From contig CACYDB010000005.1 of the NCBI GenBank assembly GCA_902773035.1, forward strand, positions 1-28,515: a stretch of DNA of 28,515 nt, read 5' to 3'. Below are positions 1 to 7,287 of the stretch, piece after piece; within the stretch, counting starts at the first letter, position 1; each line of letters opens with the position of its first letter. The notes under the pieces are model-generated. The model saw nothing but the letters and a program-made list of their open reading frames with translations. It was not told where the DNA came from and did not search any database. The position numbers and the translations under genes were made by a program. Source of the stretch: an uncultured Ruminococcus sp. (GTDB lineage Bacteria; Bacillota; Clostridia; Oscillospirales; Acutalibacteraceae).

Positions 1-819
1 GCTCGGGGATTCGCCGACTACGGGCTCTACAATATCCGTAAAGTCAACATTTGTTATAGGCTTAATATATTCAACCGTGATATGGTCATTGTTTTTAACG
101 TAATTATCGCCGACGCTGCCCTCGGTTGTATAAATCGTAAACGCCGCGATAGGCGAGTAGCTCTTGTCGTAACCGAAAGCGCACGTATCGATTTTAGTTG
201 TTCCAGCGGGAATAAATACGTCCGTTAACGCTGTATCGCAAAAAGCGTAGCTGCCGATTTCGGCTTTAGCGCCGTCGTTAATAGTAACCTCGGCTAATTT
301 GGTACATCCTTTAAATGCTTCGCTGCCGATTAATTCGATATGGGTAGAGATTGAAATACTCTCAAGCGCTGTACAGTTCGAAAACGCAGCCATATCTATT
401 GTCTCAAGAAAAAACGGAAGATTAATTGTTTTCAAACCTGTACAGTCAGAGAACGCGCTTTTTCCGATATAAGTAAGATTAAGGGGCATAGTTACCGACG
501 TTAGATTCTTACACCAGTAAAACGCTCCGTTGCCGATAGTCTTGATTCCGTCTTCGATAGTAACGGATTTTACGCTTGAACTATTGAAGGATAGGGGACC
601 GTCCGTAGCCCATGGCATTTTACCGTTGCCGTCTTTCTCAATAGTCGTACCGCCGAAGATACGGAGATGACCTGTCGTTGAATTAAATTCATACTGACAG
701 TCGCCTACCGTACCGCTTTTTGAAACTTCGGCGTTAGCGGTAATAGGAGCTACAGCGAATACGCTTATAAGAATAAGTAATGACAGTACTATGCTGGTAA
801 GCTTTCTGATTGATTTCAT
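1..819 (-). CDS. BspA-type leucine-rich-repeat secreted protein (C-terminus beyond window)
   Basis: The frame is open from an ATG at 819 to the window edge, giving 273 residues with no stop, so the protein continues outside. An AAAGGAAG ribosome binding site lies just upstream. The N-terminus is a clear signal peptide: MKSIRKL, a hydrophobic core, then an ANA-type cleavage site near residue 30. From about residue 75 there are repeats of the LRR_5/BspA kind, with the recurring pattern (I/L)G..AF..C..L..(V/I).(I/L)P and conserved phrases such as GNGAFYWC, GKSAFSDC and GSEAFKGC. Such repeats form extracellular binding surfaces in gut Firmicutes; C-terminal cell-wall, Ig-like or dockerin modules are common but would be outside the window. 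The segment is more AT-rich than most genes here. Ligand unknown. The call of secreted LRR protein is secure; the overall architecture is not. Confidence 0.9.
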   Translation of the reverse strand, partial: MKSIRKLTSIVLSLLILISVFAVAPITANAEVSKSGTVGDCQYEFNSTTGHLRIFGGTTIEKDGNGKMPWATDGPLSFNSSSVKSVTIEDGIKTIGNGAFYWCKNLTSVTMPLNLTYIGKSAFSDCTGLKTINLPFFLETIDMAAFSNCTALESISISTHIELIGSEAFKGCTKLAEVTINDGAKAEIGSYAFCDTALTDVFIPAGTTKIDTCAFGYDKSYSPIAAFTIYTTEGSVGDNYVKNNDHITVEYIKPITNVDFTDIVEPVVGESPS

Positions 820-852
820 ATTACTACTTCCTTTCGTAAATAGGGATGAGAG

Positions 853-869
853 GTTTTATACTATAAAAC
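853..869. promoter_or_regulatory. 17-bp palindrome in the leader of the LRR gene
   Basis: GTTTTATA and TATAAAAC flank a single C, a perfect 8-bp inverted repeat starting 34 bases upstream of the LRR start codon. Just upstream on the minus strand are TACAAT/TATAAT-like elements (about 878-888). It could be an operator or part of a promoter; no -35 with good spacing was found. Confidence 0.35.
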
Positions 870-984
870 ATCAATTATATTGTACCATATTTAACGAAAA
901 TATGTTGCACAAACTTTATTTGCGTTATTTATGCAATATAAACAAACAACGTGGCGTTTACGCACAGGTTTAAATTCTTATTAA

Positions 985-1068
985 GCCTTCTCCTTGAGGA
1001 GACTCCTCCATTGGAGGAGATGTCGCGAATGCGACAGAGGTGGTGCCGTCTGCGGCTGAGCAACGCAG
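985..1068. repeat. Array of four adjacent short hairpins (intergenic repeat element)
   Basis: Four perfect stem-loops follow each other almost without gaps: TCTCC/GGAGA (989-1002), CTCCTCC/GGAGGAG (1003-1019), TGTCGC/GCGACA (1021-1036) and GCCG/CGGC (1045-1056); a fifth pairing CTGCG/CGCAG (1050-1068) competes with the last. The opening CCTTCTCCTTGAGGAGA resembles a family of dispersed palindromic intergenic elements I recall from gut Firmicutes. Family membership is from memory and cannot be proven from a single copy. Confidence 0.55.
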
Positions 1069-1176
1069 ATGTGCATTATAGCTATGCCACACGCCGCAAC
1101 ATACGAGATGAACCCTTCTCACAGCAGAACACAGGTCACCGGCGTCAAAACTCTGCCCACACTTAAATCCTCATCC

Positions 1177-2337
1177 TCAGCGCGCACGCTGTTCTATGCC
1201 GTTCTCCTTGTAGTACTCGCTCTTTTCCTTATACATTTCGCGATCGGCGATCGCAACCAGCTTCTCGGGAGTCAGCTCAGGCTTATCAACCGCCGCCGCG
1301 CTTCCGACAGATAACGACAGCGTCTTAACCTTCTTTCCCCGCCAGTCCGCCACAGCCTGTTTAAGCTGCGCTTTCAGCTCGGGAATCATCTCAATATCAT
1401 TTCTGATCAAAACAATAAACTCGTCGCCGCCTGTTCTGTAACAATCCCCGTAACCGCCGAATACGGATGAAATACAATCCGCGGCGCCGCAAATCAGTTC
1501 ATCGCCTGCGTTATGACCGAGGTTGTCATTTGTGTTTTTCAGACCGTTTATATCAATCGAAAACGCGATAAGATCCTTCGGCAACGACTCAAGAGCCGCC
1601 AGCTCTCTCATTGCCGCCGTATACGCGTAACGACTTGAAATACCTGTCAGCGCGTCCTCCGAGATCCTGATCATCTGCTCATTTATCCTGTCATCCGACG
1701 CCAGCTGAGTAAACTCCGAATAGTGAATAAACAGCAGCGATAAGCCGATTGTCAAAGTAATATACGCCGTTCTTACCTCGCCGCCAAGCAGCTCCTGCAT
1801 AAATATGCCCGCCGCGAAGAATACAGCTATCGAGAACAGTGAGGTTCGATTTTGTCTGCGGAAATTCTTACCGTAAATTCCGAACTCAAATAACGCGAAA
1901 ATAACAATCAGCAGATATAATATGATATATACAATATACGCGGGACCGTGAGAATAATGGTTTTCCCCGTCTATCACGAGGATCCAGCCTGTGAAGTACG
2001 ACACTATCTGGAAAACCGTGTTAACGGCAATAAGCGCGAAAACAACTTTTCCCCATATACTCTTCGTGTTGAACTGAAGAATGATCGCGCCGCCCACAAT
2101 CGGAGTCAGCAAATAATCAAACAGCTTGACCGACATCAGCACCCATGGCGGAAAATTCATATTTCCGTTAAGCTGAACGCCCAGCCACTCCGCAAAAGCG
2201 GCTAACGCGACGATTGCGTATGTAAAATACAGAACCGTCTTTTGTTTTCGGGTGATTCTGTCATTATCTTTTACAAGAATACAAAGAGCTATCAGCGCGA
2301 GCCCTACCAGAATCATCATCGGAGTATAGTATCTCAA
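1177..2337 (-). CDS. Membrane-bound diguanylate cyclase (GGDEF protein)
   Basis: The 386-residue protein has a hydrophobic N-terminal half (roughly residues 5-205, about six to seven membrane segments) and a cytoplasmic GGDEF domain from about residue 225. The domain shows DALTGISSR, the metal-binding SIDINGLK stretch and the active-site sequence RTGGDEF (GGDEF at 303-307), so synthesis of cyclic di-GMP from two GTP is likely. The product-inhibition I-site (RxxD just before GGDEF) is not intact: the expected arginine is a glycine (GYGD, 295-298). The start is a TTG at 2337 with GAGAGG about ten bases upstream; the nearest in-frame ATG would remove only six or seven residues. It is divergent from the receiver/kinase pair, separated by about 230 bases. 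The signal sensed by the membrane part is unknown. Confidence 0.85.
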   Translation of the reverse strand: MRYYTPMMILVGLALIALCILVKDNDRITRKQKTVLYFTYAIVALAAFAEWLGVQLNGNMNFPPWVLMSVKLFDYLLTPIVGGAIILQFNTKSIWGKVVFALIAVNTVFQIVSYFTGWILVIDGENHYSHGPAYIVYIILYLLIVIFALFEFGIYGKNFRRQNRTSLFSIAVFFAAGIFMQELLGGEVRTAYITLTIGLSLLFIHYSEFTQLASDDRINEQMIRISEDALTGISSRYAYTAAMRELAALESLPKDLIAFSIDINGLKNTNDNLGHNAGDELICGAADCISSVFGGYGDCYRTGGDEFIVLIRNDIEMIPELKAQLKQAVADWRGKKVKTLSLSVGSAAAVDKPELTPEKLVAIADREMYKEKSEYYKENGIEQRAR

Positions 2338-2382
2338 GTCCTCACATCCTCTCTTACCGTATTTTTTCCGTTTCCTTTAGAG

Positions 2383-2406
2383 AACCGATCAGTTCCGCGA
2401 TCGGTT
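2383..2406. promoter_or_regulatory. Inverted repeat in the leader of the GGDEF gene
   Basis: AACCGATC (2383-2390) and GATCGGTT (2399-2406) form an 8-bp perfect inverted repeat with an 8-base spacer, about 46 bases upstream of the TTG start. It could be a hairpin in the 5' leader or an operator in the divergent promoter region. No U-run follows on the minus strand, so it is not a terminator. Confidence 0.4.
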
Positions 2407-2507
2407 ACGCTTTATCTTATACTCCCATTCTCTTATTTTTTCACTTAATTTGCAAGAGGGGGTTCCATAATGTCACACTCTTTTTTAGAAAAATTCTCGC
2501 CTGATTC

Positions 2508-2536
2508 TTGTTTTTATTCGCTCCATAAGTTAAACT
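2508..2536 (+). promoter_or_regulatory. Candidate promoter of the receiver/kinase operon
   Basis: TTGTTT (2508-2513) and TAAACT (2531-2536) are separated by 17 bases and lie 33 bases before the ATG at 2570. Each matches the sigma-A consensus moderately. Confidence 0.4.
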
Positions 2537-2569
2537 AATACTCAGATAAATGATAAGGAGCGATACTTT

Positions 2570-3169
2570 ATGAGTATGCTTTTTGCGAATACACTGAAAA
2601 AACTCAGAACGGAAAAAGGACTCTCTCAGCAGGAGCTTGCGGACAGGTTATACGTTACGCGTTCCGCGATAGCCCGCTGGGAAAACGGCAGCAGGCTTCC
2701 CGACACCGCTATGATTTCAAAAATCGCCGACGCGTTAGGCGCGGACGCTTATCTGATGATCTCAACCGCCGCGCAGAGCGACGAGTATCCTAACGTCATT
2801 ATGGTGGATGACAGAAAGCTGATTCTCACAGGCGGTCTGCCCATACTCGAGGAGGTTATGCCCAACGCGAATGTAAAAGGCTTTACCGACGCGGACGCCG
2901 CAGTCGAATACGCGAGGGAGAACAGCGTCGCGCTGGCATTTCTGGATATCGAGCTTAGAAACACAACAGGCTTTGAGCTGTGCCGCGAGCTGCTGAAAAT
3001 CAATCCGCGCACCAACGTTGTGTACCTGACAGCGTACAGCGATTACGCGCTTGACGCGTGGAGCACGGGAGCCAGCGGCTTTATGCTCAAGCCGATTACG
3101 CCCGAGGGCGTAAGAGAGCAGCTCAGTAACCTGAGATACCCCTTCTGGACAGGAGGCGAGGGCGTATGA
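2570..3169 (+). CDS. XRE-type helix-turn-helix / response-regulator receiver fusion
   Basis: The 199-residue protein has two domains in reverse of the usual order. Residues 5-62 are an XRE/Cro-type HTH (LRTEKGLSQQELADRL then VTRSAIARWENG). Residues 74-190 are a CheY-like receiver with the acidic pair D80-D81, phosphoacceptor D126 in AFLDIEL, T154 in YLTAYSD and K174 in MLKPI. All receiver residues needed for phosphorylation are present. There is no C-terminal output domain, so DNA binding presumably comes from the N-terminal HTH. AAGGAG sits nine bases before the ATG. The gene overlaps the kinase by ATGA (3166-3169), so the two are translated as a pair. Targets are unknown; autoregulation or action on the divergent GGDEF gene is possible but inferred only from position. 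Confidence 0.88.
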   Translation: MSMLFANTLKKLRTEKGLSQQELADRLYVTRSAIARWENGSRLPDTAMISKIADALGADAYLMISTAAQSDEYPNVIMVDDRKLILTGGLPILEEVMPNANVKGFTDADAAVEYARENSVALAFLDIELRNTTGFELCRELLKINPRTNVVYLTAYSDYALDAWSTGASGFMLKPITPEGVREQLSNLRYPFWTGGEGV

Positions 3170-4422
3170 CCTATTTAATTGTCAGCTACTCGATCCTCGG
3201 AGCGATGTTGGTTATGATGATGCTCGGAATAGGGTTCTCCGCTACGCTACCCGCGACTAACCGCTGGAGCAAGCGATATTTCATCCTGTTGTTTTCAATT
3301 CTCCTGATATGCTCCGTCGCCTGCTTTCTTGCCACGCTCTTCTGGGAAGATGTCAGTATGTCTTTTGCGGAAAAAATCCTCTATTTCTTTGAAGCAACGT
3401 CACTTTCGGTAACAATGATTTTTCCGACTGTCTTTCTGCTGCACAGCTGCGGCGAGAAAATCAAAACCTCTCCTCTTTTCAACGCGGCGCTGGCGCTGTG
3501 GATATTGTGCTTTATCATGATAATCATAGCGCAGTTTACAACTGTGTTCTACAGCGTTACGCCGAATAACGAATACATCCGCGGTCCGTTGTTCTCTGTA
3601 CTTCTCAGTCCCCTAGTCGTGATTATGATTCTCAACATCGCTGCCGCTCTCAAAAGACGTAAGAAACTGACAAAGCGATATTTTATCGGACTGATGGTCT
3701 ATATGCTGCCGATGACGATTTCGTTATTCATTCATATGTTTTTTGAAGCCGAGGTAATTATCGTACTGTGTATGGCGCTGTTCGCGCTCGTTATGTTCGG
3801 ACTGATCCTTGCGGATAATCTGGAACGGTATACCACTCAGCAACGCGAAATCGCCAATCAGCGCGCCGACATTCTGGTGCTGCAAATGCGCCCTCACTTC
3901 ATCTGTAACACTATGATGGGAATTTACTACCTGTGCGATCAGGACTCCAAAAAGGCAAAGCAGGTCACGCTGGACTTTACCACTTATCTGCGCAAAAACT
4001 TCGCCGCGATAGCCAGCGAGGACGCCGTGCCCTTCTGTGACGAGCTCGAGCATACGCGCGCCTACCTCTCCGTTGAGCAGGCGCAGTTTGAGGACACGCT
4101 CTTTGTCAGCTACGATACGCCGTACACTATGTTCCGCGTACCTCCGCTGACGCTGCAGCCCATCGTGGAGAACGCCGTCAAGCATGGGATGAAATCGAGC
4201 AGCGACCCGATTCATATTACCGTCGCCACCCGAAAGACAGATACCTCAGCCGAGATCATCGTCGAGGACGACGGCTCGGGCTATGATCCCGTTGAGGACA
4301 ACGAGCCGCATATCGCCCTGAACAATATCCGTCAGAGGCTCGAAATGACGTGCGGCGGCAAGCTTATCATATGCGAACGCGAAAACGGCGGAACAAAGGT
4401 CGTCGTAAAAATCCCCAACTGA
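3166..4422 (+). CDS. LytS/AgrC-like sensor histidine kinase
   Basis: The 418-residue protein has about seven membrane segments in residues 5-215, a short coiled linker, and a His_kinase (PF06580-type) dimerisation region with LQMRPHFICNTM, where H244 is the expected phosphorylated histidine. An HATPase domain follows, with an N-box in LTLQPIVENAVKHG and glycine-rich EDDGSGY. This class normally phosphorylates LytTR-type regulators; here the partner is the overlapping XRE-receiver protein upstream. The seven-helix input domain has no recognisable ligand pocket, so the signal is unknown. A strong terminator follows at 4434. Confidence 0.9.
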   Translation: MTYLIVSYSILGAMLVMMMLGIGFSATLPATNRWSKRYFILLFSILLICSVACFLATLFWEDVSMSFAEKILYFFEATSLSVTMIFPTVFLLHSCGEKIKTSPLFNAALALWILCFIMIIIAQFTTVFYSVTPNNEYIRGPLFSVLLSPLVVIMILNIAAALKRRKKLTKRYFIGLMVYMLPMTISLFIHMFFEAEVIIVLCMALFALVMFGLILADNLERYTTQQREIANQRADILVLQMRPHFICNTMMGIYYLCDQDSKKAKQVTLDFTTYLRKNFAAIASEDAVPFCDELEHTRAYLSVEQAQFEDTLFVSYDTPYTMFRVPPLTLQPIVENAVKHGMKSSSDPIHITVATRKTDTSAEIIVEDDGSGYDPVEDNEPHIALNNIRQRLEMTCGGKLIICERENGGTKVVVKIPN

Positions 4423-4433
4423 ACACATTGATA

Positions 4434-4462
4434 AAGCGGAGGCGTAAGGTCTCCGCTTTTTT
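4434..4462 (+). terminator. Rho-independent terminator after the kinase gene
   Basis: AAGCGGAG (4434-4441) pairs with CTCCGCTT (4451-4458) around a 9-base loop, and the 3' arm runs directly into a run of six T (4457-4462). Confidence 0.9.
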
Positions 4463-4480
4463 ACTCCGTAGTGCAAAGAA

Positions 4481-4509
4481 TTGACATTCGCGCCCATTGT
4501 GAGTATAAT
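4481..4509 (+). promoter_or_regulatory. Perfect-consensus sigma-A promoter upstream of the ECF sigma gene
   Basis: TTGACA (4481-4486), a 17-base spacer and TATAAT (4504-4509) match the housekeeping consensus exactly. Transcription would begin near 4516 and leave a leader of about 110 bases that is very A/T-rich. Confidence 0.85.
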
Positions 4510-4575
4510 CAGTATTGCTGTGTTTTCGACAAAATACGGCTTCAAAAAACTTTTTTAAAAAAATTTTAAAAACAT

Positions 4576-4605
4576 TGAAACTTTTTTCCTGGTATATGAC
4601 ACTAC
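4576..4605 (+). promoter_or_regulatory. Possible second, ECF-type promoter
   Basis: TGAAAC (4576-4581) resembles the 'AAC' -35 element recognised by many ECF sigma factors and lies about 45 bases before the sigma gene start; a GACAC-type -10 could fall near 4598-4602. ECF sigma genes are often autoregulated. No second copy of the motif was found in the window to support it. Confidence 0.25.
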
Positions 4606-4625
4606 ATTAGTGAGGAGAGATAAGT

Positions 4626-5177
4626 ATGGGGGAAAATACTGTTACCTCTCGGTTCAATGAAATATACGACGCGACCAATAAGCAGGCGCTTACGTTCATC
4701 ACCGCGAAGTGCGGCAACGTGGACGATATAAGCGATATCCTTCAGGAAACCTATATGGAGGTTTACAAGGTGCTCGGCGAAAAGGGCGCGGACTATATCG
4801 AGAACGACGAGGCATTTGTTATCAGAATAGCAAAGCAAAAGGTATACAAGCACTACTCGGCGCTTGAAAAAAGAAAGTCCGACCTCTCGCTTACCGTTAT
4901 GACCGGCGGCGAGGAGATTGACCTTCTCGACGAGATACCCGACGAAATGGACCTTGAGGACAGCGTATGCAACAGTGAGCTCGTAGAGCAAATCGGAGCG
5001 TACATCAAGAAAAAGCCGCAGGACATCAGGAGAATATTCTATCTGCGGTTCTCGCTTGACCTCTCGATAAAGGAAATCGCCGAAATGATGGAAACGAGCG
5101 AATCCAACATCAAGAACAAGCTGTACCGAACAATCAACGAGATAAGAGATTTTTACGGAAAGGGTGAAGCAGTATGA
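4626..5177 (+). CDS. ECF-type RNA polymerase sigma factor
   Basis: The 183-residue protein has sigma region 2 in residues 10-80 (LTFITAKCGNVDDISDILQE then TYMEVYKVLGE) and region 4 in residues 125-180, with IRRIFYLRFSLDLSIKEIAE followed by the recognition-helix segment ETSESNIKNKLYRTINEI. Length and layout are typical of ECF sigma-70 factors. GAGGAGAG lies eight bases before the ATG. It overlaps the following membrane protein by ATGA (5174-5177), the usual arrangement of an ECF sigma factor with its anti-sigma factor. The perfect housekeeping promoter upstream implies steady transcription with control at the protein level. Confidence 0.9.
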   Translation: MGENTVTSRFNEIYDATNKQALTFITAKCGNVDDISDILQETYMEVYKVLGEKGADYIENDEAFVIRIAKQKVYKHYSALEKRKSDLSLTVMTGGEEIDLLDEIPDEMDLEDSVCNSELVEQIGAYIKKKPQDIRRIFYLRFSLDLSIKEIAEMMETSESNIKNKLYRTINEIRDFYGKGEAV

Positions 5178-6286
5178 AGGAAACAGAGTTATTCAAACAA
5201 GTAGCCGACAGACAAATGCCCGACCTCGAGAAAATCAGGGAAAATATTTTAAACAGTGAGGCTCCCAAAAAGGAAACCAAGATTTTCCACCTCAAGCCCT
5301 CACGCTTTATAGCTGTAGCCGTAGTATCGGCGCTGGCGCTGGCGGGAACGATCGCCGCGGTAGCTTCAGGCGGAGTTTTCAATCTCTTCAACCCCAAGCC
5401 CGCTGTAACCGCAACGGCTGACGAAGCCGCTCCCGTTAAGAAAACCCCTGATAAACCGAAGAAAGCAAATAAAAAAGAAACTAAAAAATCAAAGTCGCAA
5501 AATGAAGAAAAGCTCGTTAAGGAGCTCAACGAAAAAGGTCTTGAGCTGAGCTGGTGCGAGTCGCTCGGCACAACCGAGGGCTACGAGATAGTCTACGGCG
5601 GCGGTGACAACACCGAGGACTGCAAATGCAAGTACATTATCGACAACTACACCTTTACCTCCTCAACCCAGTATTCTCCCTACGGACTGGGACTTTACAT
5701 CATCACCGACAACGGCGAGAGCTACACCCTCACCGAAGCCCGCGACAAGAATGTCATTCCCGACATCACGCCCGTTATAAACGCGATCGACGAGAATCAG
5801 GGCAGGGTTGACTTCGATTTCACGTACAGACTCAGCGAGGGAATCGAGAGCTGGTTCTTAACCCGCTTTAACAGCAACGTCGCGACAGTCGCCAAGCTCG
5901 GCAAGGTTGACGGCTTTACGATCTACTACAACCTCAGAGGCACCAAGGGCGGCACAGCTCCCGCTGAAACTCTCGGAGATTACAGCATCTCAACCACCCG
6001 CGTCAAGCGCGATTACAGCCTCGGACTTTACGTATCCGACGGCAGCCGCTTCGGAGATCTGACGGAAGCCTACAACAACGGCTGGATCACCGATCTCACA
6101 GCTCTTGAGGAGGAGCTCGACTCCAATCCCAAGACAAGAAACGTATTCACGATTCAGAAAACCGCCGAAACAGCGACTGAGTCGGACGGCGAGGAAGAAA
6201 CTCAGGCTGAGGATGAAACCGAGCCCGAGACCGAAGCTCCGACCGAAGCCGTAACGGAACAGGAGACTGAAGCCGAAAGCGAATAA
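5174..6286 (+). CDS. Putative membrane-anchored anti-sigma factor with a duplicated outer module
   Basis: The 370-residue protein has a short cytosolic N-terminus (1-43), one membrane segment (about 44-66), a lysine-rich linker (85-115), and an extracytoplasmic region ending in a very acidic Glu/Thr/Pro tail (335-370). The outer region contains two copies of one module, about 140-206 and 251-316, sharing the order Y-x-G-G, D(N)Y.(I/F)(S/T)(T/S), Y..GLY(I/V), DG/DNG, LTEA...N.I.D.T and a final (I/L)D. The N-terminus lacks an obvious zinc HxxxCxxC motif. The role is inferred from topology and the ATGA overlap with the sigma gene; the duplicated part may sense an envelope ligand. An AAGGGTGA ribosome binding site lies inside the sigma gene. 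A terminator follows. Confidence 0.7.
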   Translation: MKETELFKQVADRQMPDLEKIRENILNSEAPKKETKIFHLKPSRFIAVAVVSALALAGTIAAVASGGVFNLFNPKPAVTATADEAAPVKKTPDKPKKANKKETKKSKSQNEEKLVKELNEKGLELSWCESLGTTEGYEIVYGGGDNTEDCKCKYIIDNYTFTSSTQYSPYGLGLYIITDNGESYTLTEARDKNVIPDITPVINAIDENQGRVDFDFTYRLSEGIESWFLTRFNSNVATVAKLGKVDGFTIYYNLRGTKGGTAPAETLGDYSISTTRVKRDYSLGLYVSDGSRFGDLTEAYNNGWITDLTALEEELDSNPKTRNVFTIQKTAETATESDGEEETQAEDETEPETEAPTEAVTEQETEAESE

Positions 6287-6304
6287 GGAAGGATCAATAT
6301 AAAG

Positions 6305-6344
6305 ACAGGCAGTCGGGTATCACCCCCGAGTGCCTGTTTTGTTT
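6305..6344 (+). terminator. Rho-independent terminator of the sigma/anti-sigma operon
   Basis: ACAGGCA (6305-6311) pairs with TGCCTGT (6331-6337), with an inner TCGGG/CCCGA stem, and is followed by a TTTTGTTTT run. Confidence 0.88.
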
Positions 6345-6363
6345 TACAATCGTGTAACTATAC

Positions 6364-6392
6364 TTGAAGGTTATAACGATGTGTATTAAAAT
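6364..6392 (+). promoter_or_regulatory. Candidate promoter of the LtaS-like gene
   Basis: TTGAAG (6364-6369) and TAAAAT (6387-6392) with a 17-base spacer lie 27 bases before the ATG at 6419. Confidence 0.5.
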
Positions 6393-6418
6393 TAGATAAA
6401 TACAGAAAGGTTTTTACT

Positions 6419-7234
6419 ATGCCTGACATCAATGATTATTTTGACTCGTTTCCCGACTATGACGTTTTCACAGGCAAGACTACGCCGCCGAAAAATCGCC
6501 GCGCGGGAAATCAACGTCCTCCCATGCCTCAGCCCAAACGTCCCTCTCCCCCTGTGCGACCCCGAGGAGATTACGGCGACGGCTACGGAACCTTTAAGGA
6601 GAGAAAAGTGAAAAAGCACAAGAACTACCTGACCGTGTTCTTCTTTCCGCTGGCAATAGGCTGGCTGGAATTTTTTATGAAGCTCGCGACGGGAGTCGAG
6701 TTCAACTTTGTCTCGGCGATTTACACATTCTTATTCATAATGCCGATAGCCTGTATCCTCACTCTGTTATGCACCTTCGGCTCAGTCAGAGTCAACCGCG
6801 TACTGTGCAACATTTTTATGTTCTTGATTACGGCGATTTTTGAGGCGCAGCTTATCTACTTCGGCAAATACCGCGCCCTGTTCACATTTTCGGGCAACAA
6901 ATACGGCGGCCTGAGCTTTTCGGATATTACCGCCTCAGTCGCGAACAACCTTGTATGGTTTATTATTCTGCTAATACCGTTTTTGTTCAGCCTGATTTTA
7001 GGACGACGCGTATTCGGCTTCGGAAAAATCAGAGTGCTCGCGAAGATTTCACTCGTGCTTGTGGCTGTACTGTTTCAGATACTCGCCGTCACGGCTGTAT
7101 CCTTCAGCAAAAGCTCCAAGAACCCCATAGCCTCCTACAAGCTCTACAACACCACCTTTAACGCTACGCCGTCGCAGGAACGCTTCGGACTGCTCGAGAC
7201 GGAGTATCTCGATATCAAAAACGCCCTGTCCTGA
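6419..7234 (+). CDS. LTA-synthase-like membrane domain lacking the sulfatase/catalytic domain
   Basis: The 271-residue protein starts with a proline/arginine-rich cytosolic segment (1-65), then five membrane helices (about 70-90, 98-120, 127-148, 175-195, 206-229). The spacing and the short outer segment ending FGLLETEYLDIKN (256-268) match the N-terminal portion of LtaS-type enzymes, where a similar stretch leads into the extracellular alkaline-phosphatase/sulfatase domain. Here a stop follows immediately, and only about 70 non-coding bases precede the next gene, so the catalytic domain is absent rather than frame-shifted. It therefore cannot polymerise glycerol-phosphate by itself; it may be a regulatory or scaffolding paralogue, or a gene remnant. 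AGAAAGG precedes the ATG. The family assignment rests on topology and the tail motif, so it is moderate. Confidence 0.6.
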   Translation: MPDINDYFDSFPDYDVFTGKTTPPKNRRAGNQRPPMPQPKRPSPPVRPRGDYGDGYGTFKERKVKKHKNYLTVFFFPLAIGWLEFFMKLATGVEFNFVSAIYTFLFIMPIACILTLLCTFGSVRVNRVLCNIFMFLITAIFEAQLIYFGKYRALFTFSGNKYGGLSFSDITASVANNLVWFIILLIPFLFSLILGRRVFGFGKIRVLAKISLVLVAVLFQILAVTAVSFSKSSKNPIASYKLYNTTFNATPSQERFGLLETEYLDIKNALS

Positions 7235-7258
7235 TGATACTTTGCGACATTTTGTACA

Positions 7259-7287
7259 TTGTTTCTCCGCCTGATTAATGGTAGAAT
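7259..7287 (+). promoter_or_regulatory. Candidate promoter of the zinc-ribbon gene
   Basis: TTGTTT (7259-7264), 17-base spacer, TAGAAT (7282-7287), 20 bases before the ATG at 7307. The start codon chosen below fits transcription from here. Confidence 0.45.

Larger units (their letters stand above)
820..1176. other. Intergenic region between the LRR gene and the GGDEF gene
   Basis: This 357-base stretch has no credible gene; the short open frames across it lack ribosome binding sites and overlap hairpins. The LRR-proximal part (820-960) is AT-rich and carries the LRR promoter region. The distal part (985-1068) holds a string of small hairpins (separate entry). About 1069-1176 is unstructured to my reading. 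Confidence 0.7.

Noticed and set aside
951..1166. Open frame of 71 codons across the hairpin array
   Set aside because: No ribosome binding site, composition follows the palindromes, and the product has no protein-like pattern.
2341..2460. Terminator for the GGDEF gene or an upstream gene at the AACCGATC inverted repeat
   Set aside because: No U-run follows on either strand at the right distance, and both flanking genes read away from it.
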